Source: Treponema sp. (GTDB lineage Bacteria; Spirochaetota; Spirochaetia; Treponematales; Treponemataceae). Taken from it: 64,000 nucleotides of DNA. The stretch lies in NCBI GenBank assembly GCA_017469785.1, contig JAFUFU010000007.1, forward strand, positions 1-64,000. Reading direction: 5' to 3'. The position numbers and the translations under genes were made by a program. Positions 25,114 through 32,338 of this stretch are shown here, in pieces. Below the pieces are notes generated by a model. That model saw nothing but the letters and a program-made list of their open reading frames with translations. It did not search any database and was not told the origin of the DNA. Within the stretch, counting starts at the first letter, position 1. Every line of letters starts with the position of its first letter.

Positions 25114-27048
25114 TTATGCTACCTCGCTGTCTTTTGAAGAAATATGGGCTTCCCACATGGATTTATATAGTCCGTTTTGAGAGAGAAGCTCTTCGTGGCT
25201 CCCGCAAGAATCAATGTTTCCGTCCTTGATTACGAAAATCTTGTCCGCGTCGCAGATTGTTGACAGGCGGTGGGCGATTACAATCAGGGTTTTGCCTTTG
25301 ACAAGACGGGCGACGCTTTCCTGAATTATCGCTTCGTTTTCGGGGTCGGTGTAGGCTGTCGCTTCATCAAGGATGACGATTGGCGCGTCTTTCATCATTG
25401 CACGGGCAATGGCGATTCTCTGCCTTTCTCCTCCTGAAAGGTGAGCGCCGCTTCCGCCAACCATGGTGTCAAATCCCTTTTCAAGGGACATGATGAAGTC
25501 GTAGCAGCCTGATTTCTTCGCTATTTCCTCAACCTCTCTGTCGCTTGCGTCAGGGCGGCCAAGCCTTATATTGTCGCGAACGCTCATGTCAAAGAGGAAG
25601 TTATCCTGGCTCACGTAGGCTATTCTCCTGTTGTATTCCTGTAATGACAAATCTTTTATGTTCACGCCGCCGATTTCCACTGAGCCGGAATCAGTGTCCC
25701 AGAGCGAGGCGATGAGTCGGGCGATGGTGCTTTTTCCGCTGCCGCTGGGACCGACCAGAGCCGTGTAGCTTCCTTGTGGAAGGTACATGCTGATTCCGTG
25801 CAGGACTTCAGGGGGCGTTGCGGGTAGGGAGCGACCCGTAAGGGGCAAAACTTGCGAGGCAAGTTTTGAGCGAGTCTCGGTGAAGGCTGTGCCTGAACCG
25901 TCCCCCGCAGAGGGGGTAGCGGCCAAATTTTTGGACGCGTAGGGGGAGACTTCTCCCTTATGATATGAAAAATGCACGTCTTTCAGCTCGATTGAGTTGT
26001 CTTTTGGCGTTTTTCGGTCTGATAAAGGCCGGTCAAGTTCAGCCATGTCCATGATTCCACCAACTTCACCAAAAATCACTGTCGCCTTTGCTATGTCATC
26101 GTGGTAAGAGTAGACCGTGATGAGGGGCTGGATTACGCTCAGCGAGAGAATGATTATCGTGATAAAGTCCACGGCAGAGAGGCTTCCGTTAAGGAAAAGA
26201 AATCCGCCGACAGGAAGGACTGCAAGCAGGGTTGAAGGGGCGATTACAAAGGCGATTGAAAAGGGCCAGATGCAGTCTCTCATCCACTCCACGTAGCAGT
26301 CAGAACCTTCTTTTGCCGCAATCACGAACTTTTCATAGGATGATTTTGATTTTCCGAAAGCTTTTATGACTTCGATTCCGTTTATGTATTCTACGGCTGT
26401 GTCATTCAAGATTTTTGTTTTTTCGATGGCATTGTTAAAACGCTCTGTCATGCCAATCATCATGAAACTTGAGGCAATCACGCCTACAGGTAGCGTTATG
26501 AGGGAAGCCAGCCCCATCCGCCAGTCAAGGAAAAAAAGATAGACGAACATGGCAAGGGGAAGCAGCAGATTTGACGTGTATTCTGGAACAATGTGGGCCA
26601 GGGTAGTCTCCATGCTGTCAATCCGCTCTACGAGGATATTTTTGAGGGAGCCTGAAGGAAGGTCGAGGACGCTTCCCAGGGGAATGCGGGCCAGCTTGTC
26701 ACACAGGTTTTTCCTGATGTTCCCCAGCAGATTGAATGTTGCGATATGGCTGAGGGATGTTGAAATCAAGTGAAAAATGACGTTTCCTCCCCAGAATAAG
26801 GCGACTATGGCACATTCTTTTATGTAGAGAGCCCAGTCATTGCTTCCGCCTAAAAGCTGGGCAACGATATGGGCGATTACGATGTAAGGAGCTATTCCCG
26901 AGGCGACGCAAAGAATCGCAAAAAAAATGCTGAGAAAATACATCGGCTTTTTTTGCCCCGCGAAATTGAAAATCCATGCGAGCAGAGATTTTTTCTTTTT
27001 ACCTGAGTCCGTCCGGGCGACGGCTGCAGAGTCAGAATCGTTATACAT
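25114..27048 (-). CDS. ABC transporter half-molecule, first subunit, with a 47-codon palindromic insertion
   Basis: 644 residues, about 50 more than its partner. The membrane domain covers residues about 35-320. The ATPase has A-loop Tyr in VHFSYHKGE, Walker A GPSGSGKST (433-441), signature LSGGERQR, Walker B IVILDEAT and switch His in IVIAHRLST. Residues 367-413 are an in-frame insert rich in Ser, Ala, Pro and Thr, encoded by a mosaic palindromic element. Without it the text runs HKGE-EVLHGISMYLP, the normal family sequence. The start has CAGGAGG. Transcription is from the divergent promoter with TetR and DtxR-like operators. The core remains complete, so the protein may still work if the insert loops out. 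Confidence 0.9.
   Translation of the reverse strand: MYNDSDSAAVARTDSGKKKKSLLAWIFNFAGQKKPMYFLSIFFAILCVASGIAPYIVIAHIVAQLLGGSNDWALYIKECAIVALFWGGNVIFHLISTSLSHIATFNLLGNIRKNLCDKLARIPLGSVLDLPSGSLKNILVERIDSMETTLAHIVPEYTSNLLLPLAMFVYLFFLDWRMGLASLITLPVGVIASSFMMIGMTERFNNAIEKTKILNDTAVEYINGIEVIKAFGKSKSSYEKFVIAAKEGSDCYVEWMRDCIWPFSIAFVIAPSTLLAVLPVGGFLFLNGSLSAVDFITIIILSLSVIQPLITVYSYHDDIAKATVIFGEVGGIMDMAELDRPLSDRKTPKDNSIELKDVHFSYHKGEVSPYASKNLAATPSAGDGSGTAFTETRSKLASQVLPLTGRSLPATPPEVLHGISMYLPQGSYTALVGPSGSGKSTIARLIASLWDTDSGSVEIGGVNIKDLSLQEYNRRIAYVSQDNFLFDMSVRDNIRLGRPDASDREVEEIAKKSGCYDFIMSLEKGFDTMVGGSGAHLSGGERQRIAIARAMMKDAPIVILDEATAYTDPENEAIIQESVARLVKGKTLIVIAHRLSTICDADKIFVIKDGNIDSCGSHEELLSQNGLYKSMWEAHISSKDSEVA
25810..25957. 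repeat. Mosaic palindromic element inserted in frame in an ABC transporter gene
   Basis: The insert proper spans 25810-25950 (141 bases); similarity to the other copies extends to about 25957. On the minus strand it reads GGGAGAAGTCTCCCCCTACGCG, CCAAA/TTTGG, CCGCTACCCCCTCT, AGCCTTCACCGAGACTCGC, the hairpin CAAAACTTGC-CTC-GCAAGTTTTG, and ends CGCAACGCCCCC. The copy before murF shares the beginning, the middle and the end. GAA codons flank the insert on both sides. Confidence 0.85.
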
Positions 27049-27059
27049 TTTTACCTCCT

Positions 27060-27114
27060 GTTAGGTTCTTCTAACTTTCGCACGTATTTTATATAACACT
27101 GTTATATTTGTCAA
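27060..27114 (-). promoter_or_regulatory. ABC-operon promoter with TetR operator in the spacer and DtxR-like operator
   Basis: On the minus strand TTGACA (27114-27109), 17-base spacer, TAAAAT (27091-27086). The perfect palindrome ATATAACA-C-TGTTATAT (27091-27107) fills the spacer. GTTAGGTTCTTCTAAC (27060-27075) lies between the -10 and the ribosome site, matching the boxes at 23.3 kb. The operon therefore appears to answer to two repressors. Confidence 0.82.
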
Positions 27115-27132
27115 TTCTCTTTTCTCTTGTTT

Positions 27133-27150
27133 TTATAACATTGTTATAAT
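27133..27150 (+). promoter_or_regulatory. Second TetR operator overlapping the regulator's own -10 box
   Basis: The palindrome TTATAACA-T-TGTTATAA (27133-27149) overlaps TATAAT at 27145-27150. Its centre is 42 bases, about four helical turns, from that of the operator at 27091-27107. The -10 ends six bases before the regulator ATG, which has no ribosome site, so the message is probably leaderless. No good -35 is visible. Confidence 0.75.
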
Positions 27151-27156
27151 ATACTC

Positions 27157-27777
27157 ATGCTCATGGCAGAAAATACTTTAGAGAAAATCCACGATATTGC
27201 GACCAGGGAATTCCTTGAAAAGGGCTTCCGGGGGGCTTCTTTGCGCGAGATCGTTAAGAAAGCCGGCGTCACTACGGGAGCCTTTTACGGATATTACAAG
27301 AGCAAGGAAGAGCTTTTTGACGCCCTTGTTTCTTCTCATGGCGAATATGTCAGGCAGATTTTTTACGGCTATGTGGACGAATTCCTTGCCCTCCCTCAAA
27401 GTGATTGGCCTGCTCACATGGACGACTACTCAAAAAAGGGTATGCTTGAAATGTATGAGTACGTCAGTGAGCATAAAGATGTCTTCCGTCTCATTCTAAA
27501 GGCTTCTGAGGGAACCAAATGGGAGAATTATGTCCATGAGATTGTAGAGGCAGAGATTGATATAACCCACAAATTTTATGAAGCGATTCAGAAAATCGGT
27601 TATAAGCCCTATATTTTAAATCCCATGCTGGAGCACATGATTATCAGCGGTGAGTTTACGGGGCTTTTTGAGCTTGTCATTCACGACATTTCCAAGGAAG
27701 ATGGAAGACGGTGCGTGGAGGAACTCCATGATTTCTATGAGGCCGCATGGGGCAGTGTTTTGAGGATGAATGTATGA
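27157..27777 (+). CDS. TetR/AcrR family transcriptional regulator
   Basis: 206 residues. The N-terminal helix-turn-helix domain (IHDIATREFLEKGFRGASLREIVKKAGVTTGAFYGYYKSKEELFDALV) is the classic TetR signature. The rest is an all-helical ligand/dimer domain of unknown specificity. It is divergent from the ABC operon. Two near-identical palindromes lie in the shared 108-base gap, one in each promoter, so it probably represses both itself and the transporter. ATG 27157 is chosen; a second ATG is at 27163. It overlaps the ZIP permease start (ATGA), forming a regulator-permease operon. The inducer may be the transported metal complex or a drug. Confidence 0.9.
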   Translation: MLMAENTLEKIHDIATREFLEKGFRGASLREIVKKAGVTTGAFYGYYKSKEELFDALVSSHGEYVRQIFYGYVDEFLALPQSDWPAHMDDYSKKGMLEMYEYVSEHKDVFRLILKASEGTKWENYVHEIVEAEIDITHKFYEAIQKIGYKPYILNPMLEHMIISGEFTGLFELVIHDISKEDGRRCVEELHDFYEAAWGSVLRMNV

Positions 27778-28568
27778 GTATGAGTGTGACTTTTTGGGGA
27801 CTTTTGATTCCTTTTTTGGGAACGGCACTTGGTTCTGCCTGTGTCTTTTTTATGAAGAGAGAGATGAGGGATGGAATTCAGCGTGCTCTTTTAGGCTTTG
27901 CGGCCGGAGTTATGATAGCCGCCAGCGTATGGTCGCTTTTGATTCCCGCCATGGATATGAGTGCTTCTCTGGGAAAGCTGGCCTTTTTCCCGGCTCTCAC
28001 AGGCTTTGCCCTGGGGGTGGGATTTTTGTTCCTGCTCGACCGGATTACTCCTCACTTGCATGCGATGGCCGAAAATCCTGAGGGACCAAAATCCTCTGTG
28101 AATAAAATCAGCCGCACGATGATGCTTGTATTCGCTGTCACGCTGCACAATATTCCGGAGGGAATGGCCGTAGGTGTGGTTTTTGCCAGCTTTTTGAGCG
28201 GCGGCCAGTCGATTTCTTCGGCTGACGCGCTTGCCCTTTCACTTGGAATCGCCATTCAGAATTTCCCTGAGGGAGCTATTATTTCCATGCCTCTCCGCTC
28301 GGAGGGAAACGGTAAGGCAAAGGCTTTTGTTTACGGCGCTCTTTCCGGGGCAGTGGAGCCGGTGGCCGCGGTGATTACGATTCTTCTGACTTCGCTTGTC
28401 CTTCCGTTTTTGCCCTATCTGCTGGCTTTTGCGGCCGGAGCCATGGTCTACGTGGTTGTCGAGGAACTGATTCCCGAAGCTACCCGGGATGAAAAGACCG
28501 ACATCTGCACGATTGGCTTTGCGATTGGCTTCGCCCTTATGATGGTGCTGGATGTGGCTCTGGGCTGA
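27774..28568 (+). CDS. ZIP family divalent metal permease
   Basis: 264 residues from the ATG overlapping the TetR stop (MSMSVTFWGLLIPFLG). A membrane protein with about eight helices. The two ZIP metal-site helices are clear: FAVTLHNIPEGMAVGVVFA (HNxPEG) and GIAIQNFPEGAIISMPLRSEG (QNxPEG). A short variable loop after helix 3 contains HLHAMAENPEG with two histidines. ZIP proteins bring zinc, iron or manganese into the cytoplasm; the ion cannot be told here. The ATGA overlap with the TetR gene means it is co-translated with, and presumably regulated by, that protein. Downstream is a P1B-type efflux ATPase with its own promoter. Confidence 0.9.
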   Translation: MSMSVTFWGLLIPFLGTALGSACVFFMKREMRDGIQRALLGFAAGVMIAASVWSLLIPAMDMSASLGKLAFFPALTGFALGVGFLFLLDRITPHLHAMAENPEGPKSSVNKISRTMMLVFAVTLHNIPEGMAVGVVFASFLSGGQSISSADALALSLGIAIQNFPEGAIISMPLRSEGNGKAKAFVYGALSGAVEPVAAVITILLTSLVLPFLPYLLAFAAGAMVYVVVEELIPEATRDEKTDICTIGFAIGFALMMVLDVALG

Positions 28569-28602
28569 TTCGGCTTTCCCCTCTTGGCGGATTTTCCATG
28601 AA

Positions 28603-28631
28603 TTGACCTGATTTTGTCTTTTTAATATAAT
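28603..28631 (+). promoter_or_regulatory. Sigma70 promoter of the P1B ATPase operon
   Basis: TTGACC (28603-28608), exactly 17 bases, TATAAT (28626-28631). A leader of about 70 bases precedes the small DUF6110-like gene, which has GAGGT before its ATG. No operator-like palindrome is evident. Confidence 0.8.
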
Positions 28632-28708
28632 ATTTCTTGTAATAGAAAGAGATAACTCTATAAAGACAATCGTCTTTCTTTAATATCTGTTGATGTCGAG
28701 GTTTAACT

Positions 28709-28945
28709 ATGAATTTTTCTAACAAGTGGGTTTGCTTTGGTGTTGGTGTTGTCGCTGGTGTAGCGGCTGTTTCATTGATTAAAAACCCGGCTTTCAAAAA
28801 AGCTTGTGCCGCCGTTGTCGGAAAAGGCTTGCAGCTCAAAGATGAGGCCGCGGCTTTCGCTGAGTCCGTAAAAGAGGACGCTCAGGACATCGTTGCAGAG
28901 GCGAAATACAACAATTCAAAAAAATCAGAAAACGCTAAGGCATAA
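28709..28945 (+). CDS. Small single-span membrane protein, DUF6110-like, partner of the metal ATPase
   Basis: 78 residues. The N-terminal segment FSNKWVCFGVGVVAGVAAVSLI is a glycine/valine-rich membrane helix. The cytoplasmic part is alternating Lys/Ala/Asp/Glu helix (LKDEAAAFAESVKEDAQDIVAEAK). It looks like the short DUF6110 proteins found before CtpC-type P-ATPases in anaerobes; that assignment is from memory and tentative. It is followed after five bases by the ATPase GTG start, so co-translation is likely. It may be a stability or regulatory subunit, by analogy with small helper proteins of other P-type pumps. Confidence 0.72.
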   Translation: MNFSNKWVCFGVGVVAGVAAVSLIKNPAFKKACAAVVGKGLQLKDEAAAFAESVKEDAQDIVAEAKYNNSKKSENAKA

Positions 28946-28950
28946 ATTCC

Positions 28951-31056
28951 GTGACAGTCACTATTCATCATGCTTTGCCAGGACGGCTTCGTGTCCATTA
29001 TGATATGCACGAGGTTTCTCCGCGGCAGGCTGTTCTCGCTCAGAGCCTGATTGCCGTTCAAGAGGGAGTCATCGATATTTCCGTGAACACGAATATAGGC
29101 TCTTATCTTATTCTTTTTGATTCTTCTATCATATCACAGTCAGAAATCGAAAATCTTTTTAAAGCCCTTGGTCCCAAATATCTTGAGGATGAAAAACTCC
29201 TTGAGGCAGTGGCGCAGATTCCAATCACGGAAAGCATCATGAGCATTTTTGTCTCGACCATGCTGGACTATTTGTTCAAAAAAATGCTTCCGCTGCCAGT
29301 GCGAAAACTCCTTCTCATAAAAGGAATCGTTCCCCGCGTTCTCGATGCGCTTCGCATATACGCAAAAGAGGGGAAATTGTTCAGTACGCAGATGCTTGAC
29401 GCTACGGCTCTTTCGCTTTCTGCCATTACAGGAAATACGAATACTGCAAGCTCCATCTCCATGCTTTTGCAACTGGGAGAGGATATTGAGGATGTTACAC
29501 GGCGGGTTTCCTATGGAAATCTGGCTCACAAGCTTTTGATTTCAGATGAGCCTGTGCATATTCTTGACGGAAACGGGGAAAAGACGATTCCTGCAGAGGC
29601 TCTTAAAAAGGACGATTTGGTCATCGTGCGGGAAGGAAGCATGATTCCCTGTGACGGTGCTGTTGAAAGAGGCGAGGGCATGGTCAATCAGGCCAGCATT
29701 ACAGGCGAGCCTCTTCCTGTCGAAAAAAAGCCCGGAAGCGGTGTCTTTGCCGGAACGATTTTAAGCGAGGGCGAGCTTGTAATCAGGACAAGGGCTACCG
29801 GACAGAATACGAAAGTCCAGAATATTATCCAGATGATAGACAATTCCCAGAATCTCAAGGCGGCCGTTCAGCGGCGATCTGAGCTTCTGGCTGAAAAAAT
29901 CGTTCCCTTCAATTTTGCCCTGGCAGGTCTTACCTGGCTTGTTACGCGCAATATGACAAAAACAATGTCAACGCTCATGGTGGATTATTCCTGTGCCATG
30001 AAACTGGCCGCGCCAATCGCCGTTCTTTCTGCGATGAAGGAGGCCGCTTCTCTGGGTATCAGCGTGAAGGGTGGAAAGTATCTTGAGGAAATTGCCGGTG
30101 CGGGAACCGTAATATTTGACAAGACTGGAACCCTTACCTATGCGAATCCCCGTGTCGAAAAAATCCACGCCATGAAAGGTTTTGACGAGAATTTTGTCCT
30201 GCAGACGGCTGCCTGTCTTGAAGAGCATTTTCCCCACCCGCTGGGAAGGGCGGTGGTGGCCCATGCAGAGGAAAAAGGACTCTTCCACCCGGAGACTCAC
30301 ACCAAAGTCGAGTACATCGTGGCTCATGGAATAGCTTCTACAATCGAAGGAAAAAAAGTCCGTATCGGAAGCGCCCACTTCATTTTTGATGACGAGAAAA
30401 TCCCTTTTGACGAGACTGTGAAGTCAGTTCAGGAAGAATCTGCTAGGACCGGCCAGTCCCTTCTGTATCTTTCCTATGACGGACGGCTGGCAGGCGTTCT
30501 TGCGGTAGGAGACCCTGTGCGTCCTGAGGCCCGGGAGGTCATCAAGGCTCTCAGGGCTAGTGGAATCCGCCGTTGCGTGATGATTACCGGTGACACTGAG
30601 GGGGCCGCGAAGAAAATCGCTGAAAGTGCGGGGCTCGACGGCTATTACGCCCAGGCCCTGCCCGAAGACAAGGTTTCCCTGATAGAACAGGAAAAATCTC
30701 TTGGAAACAAGGTTGTCATGCTGGGAGACGGAATCAACGATGCCCCGGCCCTGAGTACGGCAGATGTCGGAATCGCTATCGAGGGAAGTTCTTCAATTGC
30801 AAGCGACACCGCGGATATTGTTCTCAGCGAGGGCGGCCTGAAGAGCGTGCATACGACACGGCTTTTGGGGCTTGGCTTGCTGGACAAAATCAACAGGAAC
30901 AATGCGCTTATCATTGAAATCAACTCTGCCCTGCTGATTCTCGGTGTGGCCGGGCTGATTAGTCCCCAGATTGCGGCGGTCCTTCATAATTCTGCCACTG
31001 TTGCTATCAGCGTAAAGGCGATGCAGCCTCTTCTTTCTGCGGGAGAAAAGTCATGA
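28951..31056 (+). CDS. P1B-type heavy-metal ATPase, CtpC-like (probable Mn/Zn exporter)
   Basis: 701 residues. The N-terminal part is ferredoxin-like without a CxxC metal site (HHALPGRLRVHYD). It has actuator TGEP in ASITGEPLPVEKK (near 251), phosphorylation site FDKTGTLT (Asp near 390), HP motif EEHFPHPLGRA, and the hinge GDGINDAPALSTADVGIA. The membrane metal site reads DYSCAMKLAAP instead of the copper/zinc CPC or SPC forms; SCA(M/L)KL is typical of CtpC-type manganese or zinc pumps. GTG start, with AAGG ten bases upstream. It overlaps the small HMA gene by four bases. Likely exports surplus manganese, opposing ZIP-mediated uptake next door. Confidence 0.9.
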   Translation: MTVTIHHALPGRLRVHYDMHEVSPRQAVLAQSLIAVQEGVIDISVNTNIGSYLILFDSSIISQSEIENLFKALGPKYLEDEKLLEAVAQIPITESIMSIFVSTMLDYLFKKMLPLPVRKLLLIKGIVPRVLDALRIYAKEGKLFSTQMLDATALSLSAITGNTNTASSISMLLQLGEDIEDVTRRVSYGNLAHKLLISDEPVHILDGNGEKTIPAEALKKDDLVIVREGSMIPCDGAVERGEGMVNQASITGEPLPVEKKPGSGVFAGTILSEGELVIRTRATGQNTKVQNIIQMIDNSQNLKAAVQRRSELLAEKIVPFNFALAGLTWLVTRNMTKTMSTLMVDYSCAMKLAAPIAVLSAMKEAASLGISVKGGKYLEEIAGAGTVIFDKTGTLTYANPRVEKIHAMKGFDENFVLQTAACLEEHFPHPLGRAVVAHAEEKGLFHPETHTKVEYIVAHGIASTIEGKKVRIGSAHFIFDDEKIPFDETVKSVQEESARTGQSLLYLSYDGRLAGVLAVGDPVRPEAREVIKALRASGIRRCVMITGDTEGAAKKIAESAGLDGYYAQALPEDKVSLIEQEKSLGNKVVMLGDGINDAPALSTADVGIAIEGSSSIASDTADIVLSEGGLKSVHTTRLLGLGLLDKINRNNALIIEINSALLILGVAGLISPQIAAVLHNSATVAISVKAMQPLLSAGEKS

Positions 31057-31358
31057 TAACGAGTTTTTTTCCTGGAAGAGTACGGCTTCGCGCTCCTGTC
31101 TTTAAGGAAGCTGATTTGGTCGAAAAGGCCAGGTCTATCCTTGAAAAATCGGAGGCGATAAAAAAAGTCGAGCATAATCCCGTGACCGGGAGCGTGCTGA
31201 TTGAATATAATCCTGCAAAAGTTCCCATGGAAAAACTCCTTCCCATGCAGGATTTCTTTACCCGCCTGGCAAATGAAGCCCAGCATTTTGACGGCTCCAA
31301 CCGGGAAAAAATTCTTTCCATGCTGGAGGAACTTGATGGAATTTTCGGCGGCTCTTAA
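31053..31358 (+). CDS. Small HMA-like protein without CxxC, coupled to the metal ATPase
   Basis: 101 residues. The first 70 (FFPGRVRLRAPVF, EAIKKVEHNPVTGSVLIEYN) have the beta-alpha-beta pattern of a heavy-metal-associated domain but no metal-binding cysteines. The opening resembles the ATPase N-terminus (LPGRLRVHYD), suggesting duplication of that domain. The start ATGA overlaps the ATPase stop and the end overlaps the convergent AraC gene by four bases. It probably binds the ATPase as a regulatory domain in trans rather than carrying metal. Confidence 0.75.
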   Translation: MITSFFPGRVRLRAPVFKEADLVEKARSILEKSEAIKKVEHNPVTGSVLIEYNPAKVPMEKLLPMQDFFTRLANEAQHFDGSNREKILSMLEELDGIFGGS

Positions 31359-32248
31359 GCCTTTCTCCTATAGGCCAGGGGAGTGCAGCCGAATTTTTCC
31401 TTAAAGGCCCTTATAAAATAGGAGATGTTGTCGAATCCGTTTTCCAATGCGATTCTGGTGATTTCGCTCCTGCTTCCCTGAATTTCCTCCGCCGCCGCTT
31501 CCAGCCGGTAATCTTTCAGGTACTGGATATAGCTTGTGCCCGTCTGGCTCTTGAAAAAGGTCATAAAGCGGCTTTCTGAAAGGGAGCAGATGGATGCGGC
31601 TTCTGCCACGCCGATTTTGTCAGCAAAGTGCTCCTGAGTGTAGGCGAGCACTTTTTTTATTTTTGCAGAGTTTTCCTCCTCCTTCCTGTTCTGGGACGAC
31701 TCCCCGGAGCAGGCCAGATTTTCCTGAGTCAGAATAAAAAGAATCTCGTAGAGCCGGCTTTTTATCATCAGCTCGTAACCCGAATAATTTTCTTCCCTGT
31801 GATTTATCAAATCTTGTGCCAGCTCGGCGATTCTTGTGGCGGAGCTGGAGCCGCTGAGAAAAAAGCTTCGCACTCCTGTGCCGCAAGAAAGCTTTGACAG
31901 AAATTTCCTGTGGCAGTGGGATTCTGGATTTTCTTCAAGAAGAGAAAATGAGAAGAGAATGTTGAAATACTCAGTATAGTCCTTTTGATTTCTCTCTATT
32001 GAATGAATGGTGCCCGGCGGAATTATGACAAGGTCTCCCTTCTTACAAAGGCGGTTTTCCCCGTTTACCGTAAAAATTCCCTGACCGTAAGTGACCAGAA
32101 TGATTTCGAATTCCTCGTGCCAGTGGAGGGGAAATCCTGAAAGCCATTCGGGAATCCTGGCGTGGTAAAGGGCATAGGGAAAGGTTTTCTTTCCGTGACT
32201 GACGTTTTCGTGTATGCTCTCCCTGTTTTTATTCATTCCCATTTTCAC
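31355..32248 (-). CDS. AraC family transcriptional regulator with cupin sensor
   Basis: 297 residues. The N-terminal cupin (FPLHWHEEFEIILVTYGQGIFTVNGENRLCKKGDLVIIPPGTIHSIE) has the paired histidines and acidic residue of a sugar- or metal-binding jelly roll. The C-terminal AraC DNA-binding domain has two helix-turn-helix units (KIGVAEAASICSLSESRFMTFFKSQTG and ITRIALENGFDNISYFIRAFKEKFGCTPLAYRR). The start has AAGGAAGTGAAA before the ATG. It is divergent from the MATE gene, 90 bases away, which is its most likely target. The ligand is unknown. Confidence 0.9.
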   Translation of the reverse strand: MKMGMNKNRESIHENVSHGKKTFPYALYHARIPEWLSGFPLHWHEEFEIILVTYGQGIFTVNGENRLCKKGDLVIIPPGTIHSIERNQKDYTEYFNILFSFSLLEENPESHCHRKFLSKLSCGTGVRSFFLSGSSSATRIAELAQDLINHREENYSGYELMIKSRLYEILFILTQENLACSGESSQNRKEEENSAKIKKVLAYTQEHFADKIGVAEAASICSLSESRFMTFFKSQTGTSYIQYLKDYRLEAAAEEIQGSRSEITRIALENGFDNISYFIRAFKEKFGCTPLAYRRKA

Positions 32249-32338
32249 TTCCTTTTCTTGATTTTAGTAGAATTGTGTTAAAAAGTTACGGTTTTTGGTC
32301 AAGTTTCTGTGATATTCTGATGTTATTATGCTATTATT

